The position numbers and the translations under genes are program-made. Of a DNA stretch of 64,000 nucleotides, positions 22,511 to 34,480 are shown one piece after another. The stretch covers positions 11,196,214 to 11,260,213 of the forward strand of contig JACTAT010000037.1 in NCBI GenBank assembly GCA_014526335.1. The letters are read 5' to 3'. Below the pieces are notes generated by a model. That model worked only from the letters and a program-made list of their open reading frames with translations. It was not told where the DNA came from and did no database searches. This DNA comes from Chrysaora quinquecirrha. Taxonomy: Eukaryota > Cnidaria > Scyphozoa > Semaeostomeae > Pelagiidae. Numbering within the stretch: position 1 is the stretch's first letter; each line of letters begins with the position of its first letter.

Positions 22511-23500
22511 AGGGGCTAAGTCTATGAAAATTTTCTTAATCTTAGTTACACTTATCAAGTTACACTTAATGTTAATCTTAATTTAATCTGAATCGTTTTC
22601 TGAATCCTTTTTCAAGGTCCTTTTCCTTAGTTTTGTTATTGTTTATGCTCCTCAGTCTGTCTTGTTCCTAGGTGTTGTTCCCGAGAGTCTTCATTATTCA
22701 TGTTCTGCCAGTTCCACAGCATGCCCCTCAATGCGATTCCTTGGTTGAGGTTTTAACAACGTTCTTAATTCATGCTGTTCCATCTGTCACAGTGCTTACG
22801 AAAATGCTGCTGACTGACTTATAGACAGATGTAAACAAACTACAATTTTAAAGAATACATTTTAAAAGCCTGAAAATTTTGTCATTTTCAAGTAAGGTGA
22901 CGGAAACCAATTTATGACTATTATACAGAGTTTTAGTAAAACTTTTACCTAGATCTCATGTCACAGGGATTTTTTTTTAATATTAAGATGTAAACTTCAA
23001 GCGGTGGCCCAAGGAATTAATTTGTTTTTTATGAACTTAGTAAAATTCTTTGCTCGGTGAGTGGAAATCCAGTGAAATCATCGAGAAGAAAACATCGAAA
23101 TAGAATCAGTATACTATTTGTGCGAGAGGCAGATGTCATGCAAAGGGCATGCACAGAGTTGTACTCCGACTTCCGTAAACAAAACGAAATCCACTTTCAA
23201 CAGCCAAACGAATGTGTCAGTGAAAAAATAATATTAGAAATTATTTTTCCTAAAGCAAACAGTGACTGAAAGGCTATTCTATAGCGGAGAAATTTAGGCT
23301 AAATCATTCCCGATGAAAACAATTTGCTTTTTAAAGCAAATTTTAACTGAAACCTTTTGAAATCACTTTCATTTCGATTTATTGGAAAGGAGAACGTACC
23401 TGCACTGCATGCTAACAAAGATCGATGGTGCTTGAGTAAGCATTGCTGTAACCTTAGACTTCAATAGGGCAGTCACCAGTCAGTAATGTAATGTACTGTA
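22511..23500. other. No gene recognised
   Basis: AT-rich sequence with a 70-codon frame at 23057-23269 that starts with GTG and matches nothing I know. No repeat structure was noted. Confidence 0.4.
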
Positions 23501-23602
23501 CAGTTGCTTATGAAAGTAAAACAATGAAACGAATAATACTGAAAATACATCTACCAGGCTTCCGTCAAAACAAAGAAAGTATTTTAGTATATAGAACTAG
23601 CT

Positions 23603-23753
23603 CGGCCGCTCGCGCTACGCGCGAGGCGGCCGATATCGCTAACTCCTGCGGAGGGCTTCTCGCCGCTTCGCGGCTCGCGGGCGACGCTTCGCGTCGCTCC
23701 GCTCGGCTGCCGCGCGCGCGGCAACCTCTCGGTGGCACGTGCTCCGCACGTGC
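23603..23753. repeat. GC-rich cluster of perfect hairpins with three-base loops
   Basis: In an AT-rich setting this 150-bp island holds consecutive inverted repeats. 23603-23632: 13-bp stem with one bulge, loop TAC. 23643-23653: CTCC-TGC-GGAG. 23662-23674: GCCGC-TTC-GCGGC. 23681-23697: GCGACGC-TTC-GCGTCGC. 23708-23723: 16-bp palindrome. 23735-23753: GCACGTGC-TCC-GCACGTGC. All but the palindrome have a three-base loop. Confidence 0.9.
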
Positions 23754-23827
23754 TCTTGCTACTTCCAAACTGGTTGGGAGGGGTATCTGTGCACAAAGCA
23801 GTCGGCTGTGTAAGAAATAAGGTGACT

Positions 23828-24120
23828 GACGTCCTATATATGCGGGATTTTAGTTGCAATGATCTTGGTAAGAATAACAAGCATCACGTGAATATCCGAC
23901 CTGAATGGGAATTTCATGCGGACAGAATAGGAATCTAGACGTCACGTAACAGGGGGATTTTCGTTGGAAACATTATTGTTGAGGGTAAAAAGGTTCATTT
24001 GACCATTGCTCCTGAGTGGGAATTTCATAAGAAGGAAATAAGAATCTAGATTGGCGCCATGCACCAGGGGGATTTAAAATGGTAACCTTTTTGCTGAGGG
24101 TGCACAGGATGATGTGAAAT
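23828..24120. repeat. Tandem repeat, period 111 bp, about 2.5 units
   Basis: GACGTC at 23828 recurs at 23939, and CTGAATGGGAATTTCAT at 23901 recurs as CTGAGTGGGAATTTCAT at 24012; both offsets are 111. Units share CAGGGGGATTT. Confidence 0.75.
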
Positions 24121-24182
24121 GTGGATGACATGGGAATGAAGGACAGAAGAAGTATTGCAAAGATCGTAAGAAAAGGTTTCAT

Positions 24183-24445
24183 TTGCTCAGTTGCTTAGTT
24201 GCCCTGTTATTGATCTGCTTGATTGCTTGGTTCCAAGTTGCTTGGTTTTCGAGTTGCCGAGTTGCTGGGTTGCCTAGTTGCGCGATTGGTGCGGTTGCCC
24301 AGTTGCGAAGTTGCCCAGTTGCGAGGTTGCTCATTTCCCCATTTATCGGTTGGCCTATTGCTCCGTTGCTTGGTTTCTCAGTTGCCGAGTTGTGACGTAG
24401 CTGAGTTGCTTGCTTGCGCGATTACTTGGTGGCCTTGTTGCTGGC
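24183..24445. repeat. Degenerate GTTGC-based minisatellite
   Basis: Dozens of variants of an 8-10 base unit (AGTTGCC, AGTTGCG, AGTTGCT) in direct orientation. Overlapping ORFs here (SCRVAGLPSC-like) are translations of the repeat. Confidence 0.8.
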
Positions 24446-25063
24446 TAATTATGTAATTATTCAAGGCTTTTGACAACTACACTGTCGACACTTTCCATCT
24501 ATGGGGAAACAAAGTATTTTGCAGCGTAAACAGGCAGACTGTTTTGCGTCGTAACAATTATGACAGCGCGAAACTATGAATATGAGAAGGTACAGGGTCA
24601 GCCTGTTGATTTCCGTAAGGCTTTCGCCGGGTGAAAATGCATGTGTTTTTGTGAAATTCCACATTCTGGTGATTTTTTTGGAATGAAATACCTTATGTAA
24701 AAAGGAACGAAAATAGTATCGAAAAGTATTGAAATCGCTAGGGAAATAGAGCTGTTTGCTAATGTGGGTTATTAAATATTAATTGGGTTAGATGATGGCT
24801 GTGCGTGTCTAAATGTAGAGTAATAGATGTAAACTGCACGTATTAAGGAAACCATTTTTGGGGGGAAATGTTTCTCGTAAATAGTGATTAATTATGAGAT
24901 GTAGGCATTTTATTTGGCTTTGGAGGAGTTAGGGGTTGACCTGAGTATTGCAAAAAGGCGAGGCAAGAGAAATTTTGTATACTTGTGAAGAAAAGGAATC
25001 GTTGTCAACGGAATCGCAGCGCTAGAGCTTAAAGGAAAGTTTATTCAACCTTATTAAGTAGTT
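24446..25063. other. No gene; 5' flank of the gene at 25064
   Basis: No ORF or repeat of note. It should contain the promoter for 25064-26272; I cannot point to a TATA box or initiator with confidence. Confidence 0.35.
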
Positions 25064-26272
25064 ATGGAGCAAGAAAGACAGGAAACATGCACTCAGACAA
25101 CAGGGGAAGAACAACAGGTGATGATGATTAGTTATTTATTTATGTGTTGTATTTAAGTACAAGTATTTTTGCCTAAAAAGGGAGTCTTTGATAAGTGGTG
25201 AAGGAAACTGTACTAATTGAACATGTGCAACTGAAGCGCTATTTTCGTTTTGTCACAGGGAGTTGTAGAAGAGAGAAGAGAGGACCGCATGGTGGTGGTC
25301 AATTTTTATGGCGATAAAAAGGTAGGGAATGTAAACATGTTAATGTGAGCAAGGGCACTGGTGGAAGCTTGGGTAAGGGTCCTCATGTCAGAGTGGGGAA
25401 AAAATTGTAAGGGCCGCGCAGGTTTTGATGGGAACGCCTTTTATAAATAGAATCCGTAAGATTCTAGTCAAAATTTAAGGGCATGATCCCTATGTACAGA
25501 ACCACTGTACCGGCTTTTCTATAATGCGAATGGGTCTATTACATCACTGAAGTCAATTTTTCCTGGAAAGAAATATCTCAAAATCTTTAACTGCGGGCCC
25601 TACAGGGTCGGGGCCGCGGACCATTGCTCTGAGTGGCTTGCCGTCTCTGCTTCATTGGAGGCGAGTTATTATGTGAAGCTATTTCAAATAAGACTGCTAG
25701 TTTGAAAATGTAAATCGAATGAATATTTTTGTAAGAAGGCAATTATCGGCAACACTAGGAGAGTAGGAGTTTAGTTAACGGTTTGTTTTCTTGCAGGAAA
25801 TACGGGGCAACAATGTGCGCGAAGTGAAGGAGGAGGCGAAAAAAATGTTTCATATAGAAAGGAGGTTCATTTTTACGGACAAGAATGGGGCGTATCTAAG
25901 AAAACCATTGTAAGCCTTTTTAAAGTCAGTGTTGTTATTACGGTGAATTAAGTTGTTATAGAAGTAGAAAGTTTATTAGCTATACTTAGTGTAAAATGAA
26001 TGAACTGAAGGAAATTATCTTTATATTGTAGAGACCATGAGCAGATATATATATCTCCGGTGCGGGAGCATGGTGCTGGTAGGAGAAGAGGTATGGGTGG
26101 CTCACGTGGAAGAAAGACAGATGGTCGTGGAGGCAGAGAATGGAGGGGGTCGAGGCATAGAAAGATAGGAAATGAAAGAAATCGTCGTGACTTTAACAAC
26201 ACCGAATCGAGAAACGAAGCTGCAGGGAAGATGCTCGGTGAATTAGTAAAGACTTTAATTTACAAAGAGTAA
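25064..26272 (+). CDS. Small four-exon Arg/Gly-rich protein, uncharacterised
   Basis: Exons 25064-25117 (ATG, MEQERQETCTQTTGEEQQ), 25259-25321 (GVVEERREDRMVVVNFYGDK), about 25798-25910 (EIRGNNVREVKEEAKKMFHI...) and 26032-26272, stop TAA at 26270. Every junction has GT/AG and phases 0, 0 and 2 agree. The product is about 155 residues. The middle part alternates strand (MVVVNFYGDKKEIRG), helix (NVREVKEEAKKMFHI) and strand (RRFIFTDKNGAYL), which could be a small ubiquitin-like beta-grasp; this is inference only. The C terminus has an RGG-like stretch (GAGRRRGMGGSRGRK) suggesting RNA binding. AATAAA overlaps the stop (26271). The gene looks intact and lies 600 bp upstream of the coiled-coil ORF on the same strand. 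Family unknown to me. Confidence 0.6.
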
Positions 26273-26872
26273 TAAAATGATTAGATGAAATAATGAAATG
26301 TATATTTTGTGACGAAATCGTTAGTTGTAAAACGTTTTGGCAATAAATAGTAAAATTGAAAGATATTCAGCTTTTATGCTTAGTTGCTCGAGACTCAAAA
26401 CCGTTGAACTCCCTGAACTGAAGGTAATGTAAAGAAAGTGGGTGATTGGCTGAAAGAGTTTTGCGCGGTGTTTGTTACAAGGTACTGAGTTTCTTATAAA
26501 CGGGTTTCTTATAAAAAAGAGTGTCACGCTGAAATATGTTTCTCTGAAACGAAATGAGATGGGAAAAAATAGGAATACTTTAAGAATATGATAGGAGTGA
26601 AAAGGGGCATTTGTTAAGAATATTTAGAGTGGGGACAATTTATAGTATTTTTATCAAAAGGAGAGTGTATGCTCTTATTACAATCCCTTGATGCCATTGT
26701 TGAGTATGAAGATAACGTCATGTTGACGAGTCTGCAACGAGTGAAAAGAGCAAGTGACGTCATGTGCGCAGGGGATTTTATTTGCGGACGTCGTTGCTGC
26801 AAGAGAGTTGGGTAGGAGGGAAAGTAACTATTAAGTGAGTGCAGTTATAGTCATAATTGAGTTGTTTTCATA

Positions 26873-27352
26873 ATGGAGAGCAGAGTTAAAAAGTTTGCCC
26901 AAGAAGTTGAGTTGGCCATGGCTCATATGAATCCCGCTTTAAAAGATTTGGAAGTGGACTGTGAAGCGGCGGTGTATCAGTTCATCAATGGGAGAACGGC
27001 TCTTGGTGAGGAGAGGCTGTGCAGGGGAATTAGGAGGTGCTATACCGCGCATGAAAAAGGAGTGGGAGAGGTTAACAGGGCAAAGGAGAAGGTAATCCAG
27101 GACATAGAGGAAATATGGAAAGAAGAAAGGTCGAAACTGAGGATACAGTTGAAAAGGGAGTTAGAGAGGGAAACAGAGGAGGAATTGATACGTGGGGCAG
27201 AAGAGGTTGAAGAGGAGGACAGAATGGAGGGGAGAAAGAAGATCATGAAAATAGAGCCGCTGGTGGAGAAGATAGCAGAGAAGAAGGAAGAAATGAGGAC
27301 AGAAAAGGTAGAGGATAAGAGGGCAGAGGAGAAGAAAGAGAAGAATGAATAA
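26873..27352 (+). CDS. Single-exon charged coiled-coil protein, uncharacterised
   Basis: ATG at 26873, 159 codons, stop TAA. The N-terminal 85 residues are mixed (FAQEVELAMAHMNPALKDLE, YQFINGRTALGEERLC), followed by an almost uninterrupted Glu/Lys/Arg coiled coil to the end. A paralogous but decayed frame lies at 13141-13617. That shows a multi-copy family, and the similarity includes the non-repetitive N-terminal half, so this is not only compositional. No transmembrane segment, signal peptide or catalytic motif. With the upstream gene it may form a two-gene locus; no relation beyond proximity is shown. Confidence 0.6.
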   Translation: MESRVKKFAQEVELAMAHMNPALKDLEVDCEAAVYQFINGRTALGEERLCRGIRRCYTAHEKGVGEVNRAKEKVIQDIEEIWKEERSKLRIQLKRELERETEEELIRGAEEVEEEDRMEGRKKIMKIEPLVEKIAEKKEEMRTEKVEDKRAEEKKEKNE

Positions 27353-28045
27353 GATAACCATGAAGAACAAAAATATGAAGTAACCTTTAGTACTTAGTAG
27401 GAGAGGGGCTTTGGGGGGTATCCAAACCCAAAAACTCGGAAGAAAGTTTGAACAAACCCGAGATGTCGGATGACGTTAGTTTCCAAAACTGTTTTAAGAA
27501 TTGTAGACATTGATATCCTATTGGAGGTTAAGAAGCCGAAAAAGCGCATATTTTTACTGCAATACCCGAAACCCGAGCTAGGAAAATGGCAAAACCCGTT
27601 GCCCGTTAAATATACTTGATCCAATTTTTTTGAAGAACCCGAAAACCCGAGGCCGAAATCGGCCGAACCCGCAAGCCGTCAAATCCCAAAGCCCACCTGT
27701 AGTAGAACTCGGCTCTGTAAATATAAAATGCTGTAGCTTTTAGAGAATCGCTTTATGATATCATATCATTTTCGAGTTAATGAGCTTGGCACATGGATGA
27801 TTTTCGTTGGGATGACCCACACGAATTCTTTAGTGTTTGGGCAATTATTGGGAAGCGTGATGTGGGTTGGAAAGATGACACACGTGAACTGGTCTTTCAA
27901 AATGTTTTGCGTCATTTAACTCCTTAATTCTGAGAGAATACCATGGAAGTCCCTCAACAAAACGTTATGTTGCCGATTCTCCGATTCCTTGATTCCGGTT
28001 CCACCTTTTACAAACTGAGGACGATTGGGCTCGTTAACGTTAGAT
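27353..28045. other. No gene; AACCCGA-rich spacer
   Basis: 27410-27700 contains scattered AACCCGA/AACCCGAG motifs without regular spacing. The ORFs in it have no protein resemblance. Confidence 0.4.
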
Positions 28046-28049
28046 TGCT

Positions 28050-28900
28050 TCAAGGACATGAGCCAGGGCAATTAACATGAAATTACTTAGAGGACATGGT
28101 TGAGTAAATTAGAAAGACGCAATGGGTCAAGGTTAACTAAAATCACAGATTTCTTACAGAAAAACCTTAGTAAAAAGGAAATACAAGACAAACTATTTTC
28201 CGGAGTATTTTTCCGGTGACCTAACTGATTGAAACTTGGTTTAAATTTTCATCAGGAATTGAAAATAAGAAATTCATCCAAGAGATGTTAATTAATTTTT
28301 AGGACAATAACGGTATGAGCCATTAGCGTGAAATTGCCTGAAAGACATGGTTGAGTAAATTAGAACGACGCAATAGGTCAAAGTAAATAAGAAATTAGCT
28401 ACTTGGAGGATATGGCCCAGTAATTAAGAACGACACAACAGGTTCAAGTAAACAACAATTATGAATAATAATTTTAGGACAATAACGGCATGAGCAATTA
28501 GCGTGAAATTGCCTGAAAGACATGGTTGAGTTTGAGTAAATTAGAATCACGCAATAGGTCAAAGCAAACTAAAATCAAAGATTTGTTACGAAAAAACCTG
28601 GGTAAATGGGAAATAAAAAACAAAGTATTTTCTTGAGTAGTTTTTTTCCGTGTGACCTAACTGATGAAAACTTGGTTTACATTTTCAACAGGAATTGAAA
28701 ATAAGAAATTCATCCAAGAAATGTTAATTAATTTTTAGGACAATAACGACATGAGCCATTAACGTGAAATTGCCACAAAGACATGGTTGAGTAAATTAGA
28801 ACGACGCAATAGGTCGAAGTAAACAAAAATCACAGATTTGTCACGAGAAAACATTAGTAAATAGGAAATACAAAACAAACTATTTTCCTGAAACGCCTAA
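28050..28900. repeat. Tandem repeat of about 250-260 bp, with one shortened unit
   Basis: ACATGGTTGAGTAAATTAGA recurs near 28094, 28344, 28520 (with a TTTGAG insertion) and 28781. Units also share GGAATTGAAAATAAGAAATT and GTGACCTAACTGATG. The 28344-28520 unit lacks about 80 bp. Confidence 0.8.
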
Positions 28901-30540
28901 AAAGGGAGAACGCATGGGTGCATTGAATCCTGGGCCGGCAACGTTTCGAACCCTGTCATGTGTGCCACGTAACACGCCGACCCTTCTAGATCCTTCTGAG
29001 CTGTGACGCAGCAGCTAAACCGAAATTATCCCGTAATGGCACAAGCCACGCCGTGACTGGCTGAAACGAGGAGGCCCTTTGTTTCTGAACACAATCAGCC
29101 GGGGCACGCTTCCAAGGTCGAGGTTGCCAAGCCTTTGTTTGCAAAACCACCGTTACTGTATGAAATGTACGACCTTTGTTCGCCTTTGTTCCCGGTCCGA
29201 TATCACGACAAAAGCGCTGGTATTTTCAACCCCAGGAGTCAGGTGGAAGCAGCCGGCCCCCGAAGCTGTCGTGATGGCACGCCTACAACTCGGGTGCTCG
29301 AGACCGCGACGGACTGCGCACGACCCGATACGGCCCAACCCGAGGAGCTACCGTCACCAGTTGACCCGCGTGCCAACATCAAATTTTAGTATATAAGAAA
29401 AGTTAATATCTGAAAAAACATAATGCTTATCTTATTCACATTTCTATTGATTCAATCCATAGATGTTAGAAGAGCAGCCAGTCCTCCTTATTTGATGAGC
29501 TATGTTTTATGACCATTGAGGGTAAGAATAGGTGAAGTGGGAGAAGGGAAACATTTCTAAGGTGCCTATCAGGGAAAAAGTAACTCTTATATTTCTATTA
29601 ACTCAGTCCATAGAAGTTTGTAGAGCGGGCGTCCGCTACAAGTTTCTAAGGTTGATACCAGAAAAAAATATGTAATGCTAATAGCTGAGTACAGGGGGAT
29701 ATAATGGGCTTTGAACTTCTCTTTCTAAGATCATGGGAGTGGAACCTCATTCTGAAATGTGTTTCCTCTTCTCCTGCTAAAAGAAATTGTTACAGCAGGG
29801 CTTATACACTTTCCCTTGCTTGTCTTTAAAAATGGACTATGTTGTAAGCTGGAACAGTTACCCTGTTGACATTGTTGAGGTGGATAAAGTGTTGAAATGA
29901 TCTGAAAAACATAGGAACAGAAAAAGGAAGAGATGGCAGAAGTGCAAAAAACAGTGCACGATGATGACAACACAAAGGTAGCTTTTATGACATTGTTAGT
30001 CATGACTTGCTGTATATATTATCCAATATAACCTTTATTATCATGAAATTATTATCATTAAATCAACTGTATCATTACAAAACCTGACAATCTGTATTTT
30101 TTGATGACAGCAAATTTAAAGCCATGATGAACTTCAAAGGACCGACAAGGATGTCCACTTAATATTGGCAAGGATGTCCAATTTAATTTCAGGAATGAGA
30201 GCCTTGAAGTCCTTAGTAAAGAACAAATAAAGTAGGAATCTATTTCTATCATTTATTTACTTTTTGTCACAATGCTTCGTGGCAATGCGATGTTCCTTTC
30301 TGCATTTTACTGTTTCTCATATCTGCTTCTTGGAAGAAATGATGTGTCATTTTATTTCGGCCATGAAAGACTTGAAGTCGTTAGTGCAGAACAAATATGG
30401 TAGAATTATTTATCTGTCATTAATTTCTGTTCTTGATACAATAAGCCCTGCTCCTTATCTTGCAATTCGATCTTCCTTTCTGCATGTTACTGTTCTCTTT
30501 CTGCTACCATAAGAAAAGTTATACATTGACCCTTACAGGG
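28901..30540. other. No gene recognised; weak 168-bp repeat at 30200-30510
   Basis: GCCTTGAAGTCCTTAGTAAAGAACAAAT (30201) is echoed 168 bp later by GACTTGAAGTCGTTAGTGCAGAACAAAT, followed by similar CTTTCTGCAT...TTACTGTT blocks. The rest shows no coding resemblance. Confidence 0.4.
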
Positions 30541-31886
30541 AATCTGAGGACATCTACATCATAAAAACAGATGGGCAGAGCAAACATCCGAGGAAGCGAC
30601 AAAGACAACAAAGTAGAGCCAGACTGTACAAGAAAAAGACCAAAGATGGTTCAGGGTATATTGGCCTAATCATCACAGCCATTCCTTTGCAGAGACCTGA
30701 TGCAAGTGCTAATAATCTTACAAAATGCTATTTCACAGTAGACAATATGATATTTAACATACAAATTCACTATTTACCATATAAATTCTTTATTTCCAAT
30801 ACAATTGATATTTTAAACCATATTGACTTTGCTCCAATTCCTTACAGTTATTGCTTAGATTTTTTTAAAATAAGAATTAAGTCTTTGAAATCAGGTAATG
30901 GCATTTTGTTTCAATTGCAATGGGCAAAATGATTTGCACAAAGCAATTCAAGCCAGTTGTCTGCATATTCATAGAAACAACGACTTTACATACTGGTGTC
31001 AAGCCAGTTGAGATTCAAAAGGGGTTTTTTGGGTTTCAAATGCACGCTTCAAAAATCTTTACAAAAGGGTTTTTGTTTTGTTTTCAATGAAATGCCGTCA
31101 ACTTCAGAATGGGTTGCAGAGAAGGGTTCAGGTTTGAGAAGCATAACTTAAACAGCCATGGAGTAGATGCTCTGACAAAATTGTTGCCTTGACTACTACA
31201 AAATTAGTATAGTAGTTGTCACCAACATTCCTGGTCATGAATATTTTAGCAGGTGGGCGGTCATATTGCACTTGCCACTTGGGTCAGACAGGGAATTTTT
31301 AGAATACTTGGAATTTAGCTTTCAAAATTAGACATGTTGTGCTGGATTTTTTAAAATTCGCAATTCTTGTCAGTTTGTAAATACATGTTTTTCAAAATCT
31401 TTAACAGTACTTTATGCGTTTTTACAGACTAGTTTTCATGCATACCATGAACAATCCACAATGCCATCCACAATCTTCTGACTGTAAATGGATATTATAC
31501 AGTGATGGGGATTTGATAATGGCAGAAATGTTGTGGCAGATGTTGAAGCTAGAGTCAATGCTCCTAAGCAGTTTTTCCTGATCTCTGGAAGCAAGAATTG
31601 TAGCAGCTCCCCTTCAGGAGCTTCGCATGGTGTATTCCACTGCAATAAGATGACAAGAAAGGTTTCCTTATGAGTACATCATATCAACCACTTTTGAAGA
31701 GAAGAAAAAAATATTTTAATGCCTTTGCAGATATTCCTTAGAGAAAATTTGTTAAGAGTGAATCAGTAAAACGGGTTGTGACAAAAGATGTGCAACAACC
31801 ACCAGTCAGCAACAGAATGATCAGACGAAAACCTGCCCAGAAAAGGTGCAAACAAAGATGACATTTTCAATTAACTGTGTGCGTTT
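30541..31886. other. Unassigned; possible coding remnants
   Basis: Short open stretches (for example SRARLYKKKTKDGSGYIGLI near 30620 and ILYSDGDLIMAEMLWQMLKL near 31490) look protein-like but match nothing I recognise. Stops are frequent. They may be remnants of the gene whose clearer part lies at 31887. Confidence 0.3.
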
Positions 31887-32264
31887 ATGGAATATGGAAT
31901 GATCATCATCAATTTACTAGATGCCTTCTCTGAGGGAGATAGCCCAAGAATCATACAGTGCTGGAAGTCTTTTCTTCTATACATGAAAAATGATTGCTCA
32001 GACAGCAGAAAATATGCCATGGAGGGGCTCATTCTAATTTGTGAAGCAAACACAATTTTTTCCTTGTGCTGCCTATCATATTACATGGAATTGCTTTTAC
32101 AAATCAAACATGGAGCTGATAGAAATATCTGCCTAAACCTTAAGTTGGAGCACTTTGGTAGGTTTTTTAAGACCATTGCAAAAAATATTGGTCATACTGC
32201 TGCATATAAGACCTCATTAGCAAGATATTCTAAGGCACTTCCAGTCAGAAAGCATACAATTTGA
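31887..32264 (+). pseudogene. Fragment resembling the DUF6589 family
   Basis: The frame reads YGMIIINLLDAFSEGDSPRI, IQCWKSFLLYMKNDCSDSRK, YAMEGLILICEANT, CLNLKLEHFGRFFKTIAKN and IGHTAAYKTSLARYSKAL. The order (EGD..RI..CWK, KYA.EGL, L.LEH..R..K) is what I remember of DUF6589-type proteins, common as repeats in cnidarian and fungal genomes. It breaks off at 32264, where Ty3/gypsy integrase sequence begins. Function of the family unknown to me. Confidence 0.5.
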
Positions 32265-33100
32265 AAACTGGGACAAGAAATCTTTCTTCATTAGAAGAGG
32301 GATTTTTTGGACCTTCACTGAAATCGAAACGGGGTAATGTTTGTGCTTTAGTTATGATTGACCATTTTACTAGATGGCCTGTTGTTTATGCAGTTGAAAA
32401 TACAGAAGCTGAGACTGTGGCACATAAGATAATCGAATTGATTTATATTTATGGCATTCCTGAACCATGTCTAACAGATAGGGTAAGCCAGTTTAGAGTT
32501 GGTGAAATTCTCATTTAATGGATTAAATGAACATCTAAATGGGACCTTGTTTCAAGGGGTGAAAATGTATGCATCCAAAAACCCTCCAATACCAATATGC
32601 CATTACTTTTGCGTATTGGAGTACCCCTCACTCTGTTAATCAAAAAACGCCTGCTTCCCTGATGTTTGGTAGAGAACTGAATTCACGGTTAGATGTGAGA
32701 CCTCTGAGTAGAATATATTCCAAAGAATGTGTCAAGGTTATGTAGAATGAAAGACAACAAGCATACGCAGTTGTTAAAGATGTTGGCAGTTGGTTTGAAT
32801 AAGTAATAGTATTTTTATAAATTACTTTACTACTAGGTATTAAACAACTTTAAATATATGTGAAATGGAATGAAAAATGAAAATAAAGACTCAAAAGAAC
32901 ATATAAGGCAAAAACTGCATCATGACAAGAATATCAAAGAAATCAATGTAGATATTGGAGATAAGGTATTGTTGCATGACGTTTTTGTTACAAAGAATAC
33001 TTCTAAGTGATCTTATCAACCTTGGTTAGGAGTTTTCGAAAGCGTGAAAATTATTGGAAAACACAATGTTGATTCAAAATTTAATGAAAAAAAACAATAA
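32265..33100 (+). mobile_element. Ty3/gypsy integrase, decayed
   Basis: 32265-32516 encodes the start of the integrase core (ALVMIDHFTRWPVVYAVEN, first catalytic Asp; LTDRVSQF, second Asp, with Val where Gly is usual). After a break, YWSTPHSVNQKTPASLMFGR (about 32610-32670) and HDKNIKEINVDIGDKVLLHD (about 32920-32980) give the end of the core and the C-terminal domain. Frameshifts and deletions separate the parts. Confidence 0.75.
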
Positions 33101-33426
33101 AAAGAGTTAATATGGAGCAAAAAAACTTGCTAATGAAACTGATGGAAATCAGGATGAAATTACTCATGTTCATGATAAATGGAGATTAAGAAGACTTTCC
33201 AGGTCAGAAACTTGTAACAACGTACTTTTTGAATTTTTTTGATGAGCATACACAATGTGTCAATCGGGCATTTGTTCCTGACCAACTGCTAGAAGACTTT
33301 AATGCAAGGAAATGAACATTTGGATGTTGAATTAAAATAAAAAATACTTCTAGGTTTCTTAAATTCTGTGCTTTATGTTTAAGAATAATATGGTATTTTA
33401 TCTTCGATAATAATAAATCTTAGGGT

Positions 33427-33890
33427 GAGGTATGTCACAGTTCCCTTAGGTTGGGTTGGGTGTGGTTACAAGCTTCTAGATTGTTTGTGTATGTATAGTT
33501 ACATTACTTATTTGTTAAATTTGTTATTTTTCCATGGGAAGTATTTTCTTCATTGTCTACAAGTTATGTGTTTTATCTGTTTTGTTGCGTTTAAGAATTT
33601 TCCCAAACTGTTTAGGGGTACTTGGGGAGAGATTAACTCTAGGTGTGCAGTAATAGACAGTTTACATAGGTTTAGAAGTTATTTTAGTTGTGATAGATTG
33701 CAGACTGTGTTACATAAATTTTGGACACAGTTTTGCATAATAGGCCCTTTTAGTTTACTTAGTCAGTTGTTCCTGGGCTGAGATCAAGGTATGTAATAAG
33801 ACAATTATCAAAATTAGTTATAGGGCCTAAGCATGTCTTCGTATTGAAGTGTGGTTAATTGTTGTATGTTGAAACCAATATATCTTTTGC
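33427..33890 (+). repeat. Probable LTR of the Ty3/gypsy element
   Basis: Lies between integrase (5') and gag (3'), starts about TGTCACAGTTCCC (33433), a usual gypsy LTR start, and could end at TTTTGCA near 33890. There is no second LTR in the window, so the borders are guesses from position and TG...CA. Confidence 0.4.
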
Positions 33891-33900
33891 AAACCTTGTT

Positions 33901-34480
33901 ATGTCTCGTCTTTTTTCAAAATTGACTGTGGCAGAAGAGAATCCCTGGATGTGCATACAGGCATTTTTCAGGATGTCCATCAAGTTTGAAAAAGAAATTG
34001 TCAATGCAATAATAAATGCAATTTCATGAGGGCTACAAATTGGTAGTTATTTAGAAGGCTCAGAGAGAACCTCTTTACCAACATTAAGAAGAATACAATG
34101 CTCACACTATAAAGAAGGCAGTGAAACTGATTTATGTCAACAGCTCCATACAATGTCACAAGAGCATTGTGAAGATCATGTGAATTTTCTTATTAGAGCC
34201 ATGGACTGCAGACAGAAAATTCTGTTTGCATGCAGAGATTGATTGACCTGAGATTGACCTCAAATGTAGTCCATGTTTAGTCAATGGACTGTTCCATAGA
34301 TCTGTTTATACTGGCTTCTTAGACCACACCATCAGCATGTGCATGCGTCATTTTCTACGAGATGCAAGGATTGATGATCAATGTTTGATAAATGAAATAA
34401 AGAAAACTGTTTGAGTCAGAAAGGAAAAAGAAATTTGGATTATGCAGCAAAACAAAAAGGGTTAATGAAGTGTAAGTACA
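33901..34480 (+). pseudogene. Ty3/gypsy gag remnant
   Basis: Starts MSRLFSKLTVAEENPW at 33901. After a TGA near 34027 it continues with ETDLCQQLHTMSQEHCEDHV and FLIRAMDCRQKILFACRD, the capsid pattern of cnidarian and echinoderm gypsy elements as I remember it. Further stops follow. Confidence 0.5.

Noticed and set aside
23491..23820. 109-codon ORF across the GC-rich island
   Set aside because: The open frame comes from hairpin-rich GC sequence; other frames of the same island are open too, and no domain is seen.
24183..24456. Cys/Val/Ala-rich ORFs in two frames
   Set aside because: Translation of the GTTGC minisatellite, with no support as protein.
28920..29010. tRNA or SINE head at GTTTCGAACCC
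   Set aside because: A B-box-like string without an A box or foldable arms on either strand.
31436..31645. 69-codon minus-strand ORF
   Set aside because: The opposite strand is more protein-like, and neither can be assigned.
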